Shown piece by piece: positions 7,759-16,696 of a stretch of DNA of 64,000 bases; position 1 is the first letter of the stretch, and each line of letters begins with the position of its first letter. The notes beneath the pieces were generated by a model, which saw only the letters and a list, made by a program, of their open reading frames with translations, had not been told where the DNA came from and ran no database searches. The stretch is from contig NZ_LGCL01000024.1 in the NCBI RefSeq assembly GCF_001306115.1, positions 213,449 through 277,448 of the forward strand, given 5' to 3'. Source of the stretch: Ornatilinea apprima. GTDB lineage: Bacteria > Chloroflexota > Anaerolineae > Anaerolineales > Anaerolineaceae. The position numbers and the translations under genes are program-made.

Positions 7759-10416
7759 TTATTGCGTTTGCCCGCGTGTGAAGCGCGCCATATCGGCCAG
7801 GCTAACCGCCAGGCGCCAGTCTGGCCCGCCCCGGCGGTTGGCCAGCTCGCCGGGAACAATCGCGCGGAAGCGCGGCAGCTCGCCGCTCTCGGCCACCCCG
7901 CTCTCCATCCACCCCGCGGGGATGTGGGCAAAATGGTAGCGAAAACCCGGCAGCCCCTGGTTGTTCCACAAAACCACTTTCTCCTCACCGCACTCCAGCG
8001 ACAGGTCGCGCGCGCCGGCCTCGCACAGAATCTCGAGGAAGGCGGCTATCTGCGCCTCGCTCAACACGCTGGCGTAGCGTCCCAGGCGCAGCGGCTGCTC
8101 CACAATCGCTTCCGCCTGGTCGGCAAGGGTCTGCTTGCGGTCGGTGCGGATGCGCGCGGCGCGCAGCAGGCGCTCGAAATCGGCTTTGCGCCCGTCTTCG
8201 CGCGGCAGCAAACCGCCCGCGCGCCGTGCCGTCAGGCTCACCTCATCCGCGGGGCTGGTGTTTACACCCTGCACCTCCAGTGAGCGCTCTGCCTCCCGGT
8301 ACTGCCAATCGCAGGTTACCGGCTGGCCGTTGACCAGCAGGGTTACCATCTCCGGCTCGACCAATCCGCGCAGGGTAAAGCGCGTGCGCCGTGCCGCAGG
8401 CAGCAGGTGAACCGCCCCCTGCGCCGGAGAGATCGTTACGCGCATTTCGTCTGCCTGCCAGCGCACATCCGCCCGCGTCAGGGCGTGCTCGCCCCGCAGG
8501 TAGTCTGTGCTCTCGCCGTCATCTTCATATAACGCAAAAGTGTTATCCGCGCCGGGGAAAACCAGCCATTCCAGCTCGGCGGGAAGATCCGTGCGCAACG
8601 CGCTCTCGCCGCCGGCCAGCGGCACCACCGCCCCCGCGCGCGCGAAGACCGGCGTCTCTTCCAGCCCGGCCAGCAGACTGTGAATTTTGCCGCCCGCGTA
8701 CTGCCGCCCGCTGAAGAAGTCGAACCAGTTGCCTTCGGGCAGCCACACCAGCGGCTGCGCCAGCCCCAGCTCGGGGTCGGCTGGGCGGGTTACCGGCGCG
8801 GCGATCAGCTCGCTGCCAAACCAGTATTGATGCGGCAGGTGATAGGCCTCATCGTGCTGCGGGTGGGTGTGGTACATCGGGCGCACCAGCGCGCTGCCCT
8901 GGCTGGCATTGCGCCAGGCCATACTATACAGGTACGGCACCAGGCGGTGGCGCAGGCGCATGGCAGCAGAGGTGATCTCTTCCACGCGCGCGTCATAGCC
9001 CCACGGGCGCTGGTCAATGAAGGCGTTCTTGGTGCTGTGCAGGCGGAAGATCGGGCTGAAAACACCAAACTGCACCCAGCGCGTGTACAGCTCCGCGCTG
9101 GGAAAGCCCTTGAAGTGCCCGCCAATATCATGGCTCCACCAGCCATAGGCCACATTGGCGGCCGTGGCGGTGAAGTAGGGCTGATAGGCCAGTGACTCCC
9201 AGGTGATCTCCGCGTCGCCGGAGAAACCAATCGGGTAGCGGTGATTGCCCAGCCCGCCCCAACGCGAGAAAATAAAGGGGCGCTTGCGGCCATCGCGGCC
9301 CAGGTCGTAAAAATGCAGGTGATTGAGCCACCACAGCGGGTCGAGGCCCTGCATGCCGCTACGCGTGCCCTGCTGCCAGTCCATCCACCAAAAATCAATC
9401 CCCTCGCGCTGCTCTTTGCGGTGGTGCAGAATCTCCAGGTAAGCGCGCGCGAAATCGGGGTTCTCAATGGCGAACTCCACCGGCTGGCGCGTAGAAGGGT
9501 CTATGCCCAGCGCGGCGGCCATCTCAGCGTAATCGGCTTCGTGCGGCTGCACGCCGTCGGCGGGGTGCAGGTTAAGGGCGGTTTTCAGTTTTTTCTGGTG
9601 CAGCCAGGCTACCAGGCCGGCCGGGTCGGGGAAGAAGTCGCGGTTCCAGGTGTAGCCGGTCCAGCCGCTCACCCCGCTGTCGTTCTGCACCAGGTGCCAG
9701 TCCATATCAATGATAAAAACCGAGAGCGGAACCTGGCGGCGATCAAACGCTTCCACCAGGTCCATCACGTCTTGCTGAGTATATTCCCAGTAGCGTGACC
9801 ACCAGTTGCCCAGCGCCCAGCGCGGAATGAGCGGCACGCTGCCGGTGAGGCGCAGATAATCGCGCAGGCAGGCTTCATAATCCTGGCCGTAACCGAAGAA
9901 ATATAAATCCTGGCTGCCGGGGGCGGCCTCGCGCTGCCGCAGCCAGCCGCTTTCATCAAACACCAGGCTGCCGCTGTCGTCCACCACGCTCCAGCCCTCG
10001 GTCGAGAGCAAACCCGGTTCCAATTCCACGCGCCCGCTGGCATTGTCCAACGTGCGGTAGGTACCGCGCAGGTTGCCGCGCGGCGCGTCTCCGCAGCGCC
10101 ACAGCGCGCCGCTTTCTTTTAGCTCAATCTGCAGGCTGGCAGGGCTAAACGCGCCCGCGCGGCTGTCGTAGCGCAGGCGCAGCGCTTCGGTTTCTACCAC
10201 CAGCACGCCGTCCGTCTCGGAGGAGGTGAAAAGCGGGGCGGGCTGTTGGCGGTGCCAGAAAGCCTGGCTGGGGCGGTCTTCAAACTGACCGCCGGGCGAA
10301 TATTCCATGCGAACCAGGCGCGGGGTAAGCAGAGTGAAGCGCGCCTGCCGGGTAACGATTACAGCCTGGGGGTTAGCCAGTGGGTGAAATTCAGGGAGCG
10401 GAATGATGGTGTTCAT
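7759..10416 (-). CDS. Glycoside hydrolase family 31 (alpha-glucosidase type)
   Basis: The 885-residue protein carries the GH31 core. The catalytic nucleophile is Asp346 in FWWMDWQQG and the acid/base is Asp401 in GFSGDAEITWESL. Other family marks are VFIIDMDWH, FIFSRWGGLGNHRYPIGFSGD and GWWSHDIGGHFKG. An N-terminal beta-sandwich precedes the barrel and beta domains follow it. About 160 C-terminal residues after the usual end have no clear assignment. GH31 enzymes release alpha-linked glucose or xylose from non-reducing ends. No signal peptide is seen, so it probably acts in the cytoplasm on imported oligosaccharides. It diverges from the ROK regulator gene, and AGGA precedes the ATG. Confidence 0.9.
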   Translation of the reverse strand: MNTIIPLPEFHPLANPQAVIVTRQARFTLLTPRLVRMEYSPGGQFEDRPSQAFWHRQQPAPLFTSSETDGVLVVETEALRLRYDSRAGAFSPASLQIELKESGALWRCGDAPRGNLRGTYRTLDNASGRVELEPGLLSTEGWSVVDDSGSLVFDESGWLRQREAAPGSQDLYFFGYGQDYEACLRDYLRLTGSVPLIPRWALGNWWSRYWEYTQQDVMDLVEAFDRRQVPLSVFIIDMDWHLVQNDSGVSGWTGYTWNRDFFPDPAGLVAWLHQKKLKTALNLHPADGVQPHEADYAEMAAALGIDPSTRQPVEFAIENPDFARAYLEILHHRKEQREGIDFWWMDWQQGTRSGMQGLDPLWWLNHLHFYDLGRDGRKRPFIFSRWGGLGNHRYPIGFSGDAEITWESLAYQPYFTATAANVAYGWWSHDIGGHFKGFPSAELYTRWVQFGVFSPIFRLHSTKNAFIDQRPWGYDARVEEITSAAMRLRHRLVPYLYSMAWRNASQGSALVRPMYHTHPQHDEAYHLPHQYWFGSELIAAPVTRPADPELGLAQPLVWLPEGNWFDFFSGRQYAGGKIHSLLAGLEETPVFARAGAVVPLAGGESALRTDLPAELEWLVFPGADNTFALYEDDGESTDYLRGEHALTRADVRWQADEMRVTISPAQGAVHLLPAARRTRFTLRGLVEPEMVTLLVNGQPVTCDWQYREAERSLEVQGVNTSPADEVSLTARRAGGLLPREDGRKADFERLLRAARIRTDRKQTLADQAEAIVEQPLRLGRYASVLSEAQIAAFLEILCEAGARDLSLECGEEKVVLWNNQGLPGFRYHFAHIPAGWMESGVAESGELPRFRAIVPGELANRRGGPDWRLAVSLADMARFTRGQTQ

Positions 10417-10489
10417 ATGTCCATCCTGTTGAAGTCAAGATCTTTCTATTTTACCGGCAAAACATATTTTGTTGAGCAAAAAAAGATAC

Positions 10490-10518
10490 TTGACAGACGG
10501 GCGGGAAGTCGGTATAGT
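10490..10518 (+). promoter_or_regulatory. Consensus sigma-70 promoter of the ROK regulator
   Basis: TTGACA at 10490-10495 and TATAGT at 10513-10518 are separated by exactly 17 bases. The dyad at 10521-10549 starts three bases after the -10, so a bound repressor would cover the transcription start. Confidence 0.85.
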
Positions 10519-10520
10519 TT

Positions 10521-10549
10521 AATTACTTCATTCATTGAATAAAGTAATT
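10521..10549. promoter_or_regulatory. ROK operator, copy 1
   Basis: AATTACTT at 10521-10528 and AAGTAATT at 10542-10549 are exact inverted repeats, with TTCATTCATTGAA at the centre. The same core recurs before the solute-binding-protein gene (11786-11810), which points to a common regulator, most simply the ROK protein encoded just downstream. Confidence 0.75.
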
Positions 10550-10558
10550 GGAGCTGAC

Positions 10559-11761
10559 ATGCCCATTTCCCCCACCGGCAACCGCGATCTGATCCGCGCC
10601 ATCAATTCCACCCTGGTGCTGAACACCGTCCGCACCCTGGGGCCCATCTCGCGCACCGAGATTGCCCAGCGCACCGGCCTGAGCGCGGCCACGATTACCG
10701 GCATTTCCGCTGAGCTGATCGAAAAAGACCTCATCTTTGAAAAAGCCACCGGCGACTCCAGCGGCGGCCGCCGTCCCATATTGCTTGACCTCAACCCGCG
10801 CGGCGGCTTTGTGATTGGCCTTAAACTCACTGAAGATCATATCACCGCCGCCCTCACCGACCTGCGCGCCGTGGTGGTAGCCAAGCAGACTTTTCCGCTG
10901 ACCGGCAAATCGGTGGAAGAAGGAGTGGCGGCCCTGTGCGGCGCGGTCACCAGCCTGGCAGCCGCCCATCAGGTGCCAGCCGGACGTTTGCTGGGGGTGG
11001 GTGTGGGCCTGGCAGGGGTGGTCAACGCCGAAACCGGCGTGCTGCGCCACTCGCCGATCATCGGCTGGAACAATGTGCCCCTCGCCAGCCGCATGCAGGC
11101 CAGTCTCAGCGTGCCGGTCTATGTGGACAACGACGTGAACACCTTTACCCTCACTGAGAAGTGGTTCGGCGTGGGGCAAAAAGTGGAAAATTTTTTGGTG
11201 GTCACCATCGGGCGCGGCGTGGGCATGGGCATTGTGGTCAACGGCCAGCTCTACCGCGGCGGGCGCGGCGGCGCGGGCGAGCTGGGGCATACCGTGGTCA
11301 GCCCCGACGGCCCCTTGTGCGGCTGCGGCAAGCACGGGTGCCTGGAAACCTTTGTCGCAGACCCGGCCATGCTGCGCGATGCGCGTCTGGCTTTTGAACA
11401 GGGCCGCCTGGAGCGACTGCCCGCCACCACACGCGAGCTGGCTGAAATGGCCGAACAGGGCAGTCCGGCCGCGCAATCCATCCTCGCCGCCGCTGGAGAA
11501 ATCCTCGGGCGCAGCCTGGCCAACCTCATTAACATCTTCAACCCCACCCTGGTGGTGATCAGCGGCGAGGGCGTGGGCGCGGGAGACTTTTTCTTCAACG
11601 CCATGCGCCAACAGGTGCAGCTTCACAGCATGGACGGCCTGGCCAGCGATGCCGAGATCAAAATTGACGTGTGGGAAGACGACGCCTGGGCGCGCGGCGC
11701 GGCCGGCTTGGTGCTGCACGGCATCTTCGAATCGCCAATCTACCGCGAGCAGGCGGGGTGA
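10559..11761 (+). CDS. ROK family transcriptional regulator (XylR/NagC type)
   Basis: The 400-residue protein has an N-terminal winged helix-turn-helix (ISRTEIAQRTGLSAATITG, about residues 33-52) and a ROK sugar-binding domain. In the latter, VDNDVNTFTLTEKWFG lies in the ATP/sugar region, GRGVGMGIVVNGQLYRGGRGG is typical, and ELGHTVV followed by CGCGKHGCLE forms the ROK zinc signature. ROK repressors bind an inverted repeat and release it when a sugar is bound. The ATG at 10559 with GGAG five bases upstream is preferred over the in-frame TTG at 10535, which would put translation across the operator. The gene sits between the divergent GH31 gene and the transporter operon, so control of both is likely. 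Confidence 0.93.
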   Translation: MPISPTGNRDLIRAINSTLVLNTVRTLGPISRTEIAQRTGLSAATITGISAELIEKDLIFEKATGDSSGGRRPILLDLNPRGGFVIGLKLTEDHITAALTDLRAVVVAKQTFPLTGKSVEEGVAALCGAVTSLAAAHQVPAGRLLGVGVGLAGVVNAETGVLRHSPIIGWNNVPLASRMQASLSVPVYVDNDVNTFTLTEKWFGVGQKVENFLVVTIGRGVGMGIVVNGQLYRGGRGGAGELGHTVVSPDGPLCGCGKHGCLETFVADPAMLRDARLAFEQGRLERLPATTRELAEMAEQGSPAAQSILAAAGEILGRSLANLINIFNPTLVVISGEGVGAGDFFFNAMRQQVQLHSMDGLASDAEIKIDVWEDDAWARGAAGLVLHGIFESPIYREQAG

Positions 11762-11785
11762 TCTTTTCAAAAAAATTTTGGATCC

Positions 11786-11810
11786 ATTATTTCAATCAAT
11801 GAAAAAAGTT
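11786..11810. promoter_or_regulatory. ROK operator, copy 2, before the sugar transporter operon
   Basis: ATTATTTCAATCAATGAA and the bases after it align with copy 1 (ATTACTTCATTCATTGAA) with few mismatches. Both share TTCAnTCAnTGAA and a trailing AAAGT. It lies about 106 bases before the solute-binding-protein start. Confidence 0.7.
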
Positions 11811-11915
11811 TGCAAAGGAGGTGTCTGTCTGGTTCTGTGCTGAATTAGTCATTGATACGTCGAGAAGTCTTCCAACCCAATTTGAAAACGATTTAAGAAT
11901 GGAGTAAGAACGGAG

Positions 11916-13268
11916 ATGAAACCAACAAAAGTTTCCCTGATTGCGATCAGCCTGCTGGTCGCCTTATCGATCCTGCTGGGCGCCTGTGCCCCGGCAGCCA
12001 ACCAGCCTGCCGAGCAGCCAGCCGCGAGCGACGCCGCCCAGCAGCCCGCCACCGAAGCACCCGCGGCCCCTGCTGAAGCGCCAGCCGAGCCCACCGCCGA
12101 GCCAGCTCCGGTTGAGCCGGTCACCATTTCGTACTGGCACACCATGAGCGACGCCGAAGAAGACCAGCTTGCCAACGTGATTGCCGCCTTCGAAGCCGCC
12201 AACCCTGAGATTAACGTCGAGCCCACCCGCTATTCGTGGGACGACTTCAAACCCGCCCTGCTCACCGCCATCGCCGGCGGCGAGGCCCCCGACACCGCCC
12301 GCATGGACATTGCCTGGGTCTCCGAGTTTGCCAACCAGGGCGCGTTGATGCAGCTCGACGGCGTGATGCCCGACTTTGACTCCATCGCCGCCGCAACCTT
12401 CCCCGGCCCGCTCTCCACCAACTTCTGGCAGGGCCATTATTACGGCCTGCCCCAGAACACCAACACCCAGGTGATCCTGTGGAACAAGGCAGTCTTTGAA
12501 GCTGCCGGCCTCAGCCAGCCACCTGCAACAATGGACGAGTTCAAAGAGATGGCCTGCCAGCTCTCGGACGCCGCCAACGAGAAATACGGCTACGCCCTGG
12601 GAGGCACCTACTTCTGGGCCCCGGCACCCATCTTCTACGCCATGGGCGGCAAAGTGGTTGACGATGCCATTACCACCGCCAGCGGCTACATCAACAGCGC
12701 CGAAAGCGTGGCCGCGTTCACCCTTCTGACCGACATGTACAACCAGGGCTGCATATCACCGAACCTGCTGGGCGGCGGCATCGGCACATCAGACGGTCAC
12801 GCCACCGGTATGTACGCGATGATCATCGACGGCCCCTGGATGGTGGATATCTACAAAGGCCAATACCCCGACTTTGAAGTCAACTTTGCCCCCATCCCCA
12901 CCGGCGCGGCTGGCACCACTAGCTCGGTGGTTGGCGGCGAAGATCTGGTCATCTTTGAAGGCTCCAAGCACGCGGACGCGGCCATGAAGTGGGCGGCCTT
13001 CCTGCTCAGCGAAGAGGCCCAGGTGATGATGGCCGAGGTCGGCGTGATGCCCACCCTGGCTTCCCTCACCGGCGATGCGCGCCTGCCGGAATACTTCGGC
13101 GTCTTCCTCACCCAGCTTGAGACCGCTCAGGCGCGCGTGCCGCACCCGAAATGGTCGGATATGGACAATGCCATCAACAACGCCTTCCAGCGCATGCTGC
13201 GCGGCGAGCAAACGCCCCAGCAAGCCTTAGACCAGGCGGCTGTCGAGATCGACGCTTTGCTCAAGTAA
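11916..13268 (+). CDS. ABC transporter sugar-binding lipoprotein (family 1 extracellular SBP)
   Basis: The 450-residue product starts with a lipoprotein signal (SILLGAC, Cys24) and an Ala/Pro/Glu linker to about residue 70. It then shows the family 1 fold, with ISYWHTMSDAEEDQLANVIAAF, GEAPDTARMDIAWVSEFANQG, YGLPQNTNTQVILWNK and GPWMVDIY. Such proteins bind oligosaccharides outside the membrane and hand them to MalFG-type permeases. The two following genes encode those permeases. No ATPase gene is in the operon, so a shared MsiK-like ATPase elsewhere is expected from family knowledge. GGAG sits before the ATG. A stable hairpin after the stop probably raises expression above that of the permeases. 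Confidence 0.93.
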   Translation: MKPTKVSLIAISLLVALSILLGACAPAANQPAEQPAASDAAQQPATEAPAAPAEAPAEPTAEPAPVEPVTISYWHTMSDAEEDQLANVIAAFEAANPEINVEPTRYSWDDFKPALLTAIAGGEAPDTARMDIAWVSEFANQGALMQLDGVMPDFDSIAAATFPGPLSTNFWQGHYYGLPQNTNTQVILWNKAVFEAAGLSQPPATMDEFKEMACQLSDAANEKYGYALGGTYFWAPAPIFYAMGGKVVDDAITTASGYINSAESVAAFTLLTDMYNQGCISPNLLGGGIGTSDGHATGMYAMIIDGPWMVDIYKGQYPDFEVNFAPIPTGAAGTTSSVVGGEDLVIFEGSKHADAAMKWAAFLLSEEAQVMMAEVGVMPTLASLTGDARLPEYFGVFLTQLETAQARVPHPKWSDMDNAINNAFQRMLRGEQTPQQALDQAAVEIDALLK

Positions 13269-13280
13269 CCTGTTCTTCTT

Positions 13281-13314
13281 TCAGCCCCGCTCCGCGTATC
13301 TGGGGCGGGGCTGA
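13281..13314 (+). other. Intercistronic hairpin between binding protein and permease genes
   Basis: TCAGCCCCGC at 13281-13290 pairs with GCGGGGCTGA at 13305-13314 around a 14-base loop. No T-run follows at once. This is the usual position of hairpins that protect the binding-protein message or end part of the transcripts. Confidence 0.65.
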
Positions 13315-13353
13315 TATTTAACCTGCTTTTTTTCATTCGCACTGGAGGCGCTC

Positions 13354-14259
13354 ATGCAATCAGCCTATCCCAGCCGTGTTCGCCAGTATTTGCCCGTATT
13401 GCTGTTTTTGCTGCCCGGCATCATTCTTTTTCTTACCTTTATCATCGGCCCCATGTTGTATTCGCTGCGCATCAGCTTTTACGATTGGAACATCGTTAAA
13501 CCTGAGCGATCAGTCTTTGTGGGCTTCGAAAATTACCAGCGCGCCCTGGCAGACCCCATCTTCCGCAAGGCAGCCCTCAACACGCTGGTTTACACCCTCG
13601 TTACCGTGCCAGCCCAGATGCTGTTGGGCCTGCTGGTGGCCATGCTCCTCAACCAGAAGTTCCACGGCCGGGTGTTCTTCCGCGTGGCTTACTACCTGCC
13701 AGTGATCACCTCATGGGTCATTGTCAGCCTGCTTTTTGAGTACATGTTCAGCGGGCAGGCCGGATTGATCAACTACCTGCTGCGCGACGTGTTCGGCCTG
13801 ATCCAACAGAACATCCGCTGGCTGGCTGACCCTGTGCTGACTTTTGTTCCCATTCACCTGCTGGGTATTTGGAAAGGCGTAGGCTGGACGGCCGTCATCT
13901 TCCTGGCTGGTCTGCAGGCCATTCCCCAAGAATTGTACGAAGCCGCCGAAGTGGACGGCGCTAATACCTTCAATAAGTTCTGGTATATCACCCTGCCGCT
14001 GCTGCGCTCCACACTGATCTTCTTGCTGGTGGTGCTGGTAATTGGCGGTCTGAACGCCTACATTTCAAACCTGCTGATCACCGACGGCGGCAACCCCCTC
14101 GACCTGACTCACTTCGTCCTTACGCTGATGTATGAAGCCACCTTCACCAAACTCGACTTCGGCTACGGCTCGGCCATCAGCTACCTGCTGACCGTGGTGG
14201 TCTTCGTCGTCAGTGTCTTTCAAATCCAACTGCTCCAGAAGCAGTCCGCGGAGGTATAA
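13354..14259 (+). CDS. Carbohydrate ABC transporter permease, MalF type
   Basis: The 301-residue inner-membrane protein has about six helices and the ATPase-coupling EAA loop EAAEVDGANTFNKFWYITLP near residues 196-215. The first helix (LPVLLFLLPGIILFLTFIIGP) and the family block YSLRISFYDWN are typical of MalF/UgpA-like subunits. It pairs with the product of the next gene, which begins two bases after its stop, so translation is probably coupled. The substrate is inferred as alpha-glucan oligosaccharide from the neighbouring hydrolases. GGAGG lies before the ATG. Confidence 0.94.
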   Translation: MQSAYPSRVRQYLPVLLFLLPGIILFLTFIIGPMLYSLRISFYDWNIVKPERSVFVGFENYQRALADPIFRKAALNTLVYTLVTVPAQMLLGLLVAMLLNQKFHGRVFFRVAYYLPVITSWVIVSLLFEYMFSGQAGLINYLLRDVFGLIQQNIRWLADPVLTFVPIHLLGIWKGVGWTAVIFLAGLQAIPQELYEAAEVDGANTFNKFWYITLPLLRSTLIFLLVVLVIGGLNAYISNLLITDGGNPLDLTHFVLTLMYEATFTKLDFGYGSAISYLLTVVVFVVSVFQIQLLQKQSAEV

Positions 14260-14261
14260 GC

Positions 14262-15101
14262 GTGAACGCGAAAACTGAAAAGAAACTCAAAATCGCCCTG
14301 TCCGTGGGCCTGCTCCTGTTGGGGTTGGCGTGCGTGGCGCTGCCCTTCTGGTATATGTTTGTTACCTCGCTCAAGCCGCAATCTTACGTCTTTGAATTTC
14401 CTCCGCGCCTCTGGCCAACCACGCCCTCGCTGGACAACTACGTCGAAGCCGTTAACCGCGATTCGTTTGGCGTCTACTTTCTCAACAGTTTGGTGGTAGC
14501 CACGGCTACCACGGCCTCCACCGTGCTGGTCTCGGCCATGCTGGCCTACGCCTTCGCCCGCTTCAAATTTCCGGGGCGCAACGTGTTGTTTTACCTGCTA
14601 CTGCTGGGCATGATGATCCCCCCGGTGATGCTCATCATCCCGCAGTTTCTGGTTGCCACCAGCCTGGGCCTGCGCGAAAAGCTGATCGGCCTGGTGGTGG
14701 TCTATGTAACCATGAACCTCTCCATGCAGACCTTTTTACTGCGCGGCTTTTTCGCCAACATTCCGCGTGACCTGGAAGAAGCCGCCCTCATTGACGGGGC
14801 CAGCCCGTGGCAGATCTTCACGCGCATCATCCTGCCGCTCTCCAAGCCCGGCCTGGCCACCGTCACCATCTTCACCTTCTTATACAGTTGGGACGAGTTT
14901 CCCTGGGCGAATGTAGCGATAAAAGAGGCCACCAAACGCACCCTGCCCATCGCCATCGCGCTCTTCCAATCGCAGCACCTCACCCGCTGGGGACTGGTCT
15001 TCGCCGCTTCGATCATCGCCTTAACTCCGGTGGTGATTGTGTTCCTCGTTTTTCAAAAATATTTTGTTCAGGGTATTTCCACCACCGGTATGAAGGGATA
15101 A
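14262..15101 (+). CDS. Carbohydrate ABC transporter permease, MalG type
   Basis: The 279-residue partner permease starts with GTG two bases after the MalF-type gene; GGAGG before it lies inside the end of that gene. It has about six helices, the family block PFWYMFVTSLKPQ near the first helix, and the EAA loop EEAALIDGASPWQIFTRIILP. It forms the heterodimeric channel with the upstream permease. The C-terminus ends with KYFVQGISTTGMKG, a hallmark of MalG-like subunits. The GH66 gene starts seven bases later, which binds transport and cleavage in one transcript. Confidence 0.94.
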   Translation: MNAKTEKKLKIALSVGLLLLGLACVALPFWYMFVTSLKPQSYVFEFPPRLWPTTPSLDNYVEAVNRDSFGVYFLNSLVVATATTASTVLVSAMLAYAFARFKFPGRNVLFYLLLLGMMIPPVMLIIPQFLVATSLGLREKLIGLVVVYVTMNLSMQTFLLRGFFANIPRDLEEAALIDGASPWQIFTRIILPLSKPGLATVTIFTFLYSWDEFPWANVAIKEATKRTLPIAIALFQSQHLTRWGLVFAASIIALTPVVIVFLVFQKYFVQGISTTGMKG

Positions 15102-15107
15102 GTTCTT

Positions 15108-16694
15108 ATGCGCCTGATTGATTTTTATCCAATGAAAGGTTGTTATGCTCCCGGCTCGCCAGTGGATTTGCAGGTAGAGATGAGTCTCTCCCAGTCCCGG
15201 CGCGTGCAAGCCACCCTTGAGATCTTCCACTTCAGCCAGTCCGCCGGCCGGCTTTCCACCGTGTGGGACCTGCCCGCCGGTGAACACAGCCTGCCGCTGC
15301 GCTGGACCCCGCCCAGCGGCGCGCAGCAGGGTTACGGCGCGCATCTCAACCTGACCTGCCTGCCAGAAGGTCCCTCCGCCGCGGCCCAAACCGCCTTTGA
15401 TGTGCTGGCCAACTGGACGCGCTTCCCGCGCTACGGGTTTCTCTGCGACTTTTTCCCCAACCGCTTTAACATCGCTGAAACTTTGGGCAGTCTGGCCCGG
15501 CACCACATCAACGGTCTGCAGTTCTACGACTGGCAGTACCGCCACGACCAGCTCACCGCCCCCTCCGAAGAGTTCATCGACCCGCTCGGCCGCGCCCTCT
15601 CACTGGTTACCATCCGCGATCTGATTCAGTCCGCGCATGCGCACGGCATGGCCGCCATGCCCTACCTGGCCGTGTACGGCGCGTCCATCCAGTTCTGGCG
15701 GCAGCACCCCGACTGGGGTCTGTACGACGCGGACGGTAAACCGCACACCTTTGAAGACTTTCTAGGCATCATGAACCCTGCCGCGGGCGGCCCCTGGGTG
15801 CAGCACCTGCTGGATCAGTGCGCCCAGACCCTGCAAGCCCTGCCCTGGGACGGCCTGCACGTTGACCAATACGGCGAGCCCAAACAGGTCTGGAACGCTG
15901 CCGGCGTGCCGGTAGACCTTGCGCTGGCTTTCCACCAGTTTATTCACAGTCTGAAAACCGCGCACCCCGGCGCGGCTGTTACTTTCAACGCCGTTGGCAA
16001 CTGGCCTATCGAGGCCCTGGCCAGCGCCCCCGAAGATTTTGTCTACATCGAAATCTGGCCGCCCACACCCCGCTTCAGAGACCTGAAAGACATCACCCTC
16101 AACGCCCGCCGCCTGTCAGAAAACCGCCCGGTGATCATTGCCCTTTACCTGCCCGCCAGTCAGCCTGCCAACCTCCTGCTGGCAGACGCGCTGATCATCT
16201 CGGCTGGCGGCGCGCGCATTGAGCTGGGCGAAGAGCAGCGCCTGCTGGCCGACCCGTACTTCCCCAAACACCAACCCCTCGACACGCCCACCCTGGCCGC
16301 CCTGCGCCGCTACCACGACTTCCAAGTGCGCTACGCCGAATGGCTCGGCCCGTCCGCCGCCCACCTGGAACAGGAAGACATCTCTGCCCCCGCCGGGGTA
16401 GAAATAACCTGCCGCGAGTCAGAAAGCGGGCTGGCTGTTTGCCTGGTGAACCTGGGCAGCGCGCCTGACCCTTTCTGGACAGAAGCGCAGCCCTTCCCGC
16501 CTGTTCAAACGGCGATTGAGGTCTCGCTGCCTGTGCGGCGGCCGGTGGCGCGCGTGCTGGCCGCCTCGCCAGACGGTCCCGACCTCTCCGCGCGACTTGT
16601 TGCCTTCCAACACAAAGACGGACGCCTGCGCGTGTCGCTGCCAGAGCTGCGCGTCTGGACAACCATCTTCATTGAATTTGAGGAGACGAATTAA
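15108..16694 (+). CDS. Glycoside hydrolase family 66 (dextranase / cyclo-isomaltooligosaccharide enzyme type)
   Basis: The 528-residue product fits GH66, a family active on alpha-1,6-glucan (dextran). The barrel begins after an N-terminal Ig-like domain (RLIDFYPMKGCYAPGSPVDL). The predicted nucleophile is Asp253 in GLHVDQYGEPKQ and the acid/base is Glu315 in VYIEIWPPTPRF; their 62-residue spacing is close to that in characterised family members. A C-terminal beta domain ends with LRVWTTIFIEFEE. No signal peptide is present, so it should act inside the cell on imported isomalto-oligosaccharides, unlike secreted dextranases. It is the main reason to call the locus a dextran locus. Whether it hydrolyses or cyclises cannot be told. 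Confidence 0.85.
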   Translation: MRLIDFYPMKGCYAPGSPVDLQVEMSLSQSRRVQATLEIFHFSQSAGRLSTVWDLPAGEHSLPLRWTPPSGAQQGYGAHLNLTCLPEGPSAAAQTAFDVLANWTRFPRYGFLCDFFPNRFNIAETLGSLARHHINGLQFYDWQYRHDQLTAPSEEFIDPLGRALSLVTIRDLIQSAHAHGMAAMPYLAVYGASIQFWRQHPDWGLYDADGKPHTFEDFLGIMNPAAGGPWVQHLLDQCAQTLQALPWDGLHVDQYGEPKQVWNAAGVPVDLALAFHQFIHSLKTAHPGAAVTFNAVGNWPIEALASAPEDFVYIEIWPPTPRFRDLKDITLNARRLSENRPVIIALYLPASQPANLLLADALIISAGGARIELGEEQRLLADPYFPKHQPLDTPTLAALRRYHDFQVRYAEWLGPSAAHLEQEDISAPAGVEITCRESESGLAVCLVNLGSAPDPFWTEAQPFPPVQTAIEVSLPVRRPVARVLAASPDGPDLSARLVAFQHKDGRLRVSLPELRVWTTIFIEFEETN

Positions 16695-16696
16695 TC

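Noticed and set aside
10532..11770. A 412-residue open frame on the minus strand
   Set aside because: It lies wholly over the ROK regulator, which has strong motifs and signals; no family is recognised in the antisense frame.
13354..15101. Broken ABC operon because no ATPase gene is present
   Set aside because: Sugar operons of this type often lack an ATPase gene and share one encoded elsewhere; no remnant is seen here.
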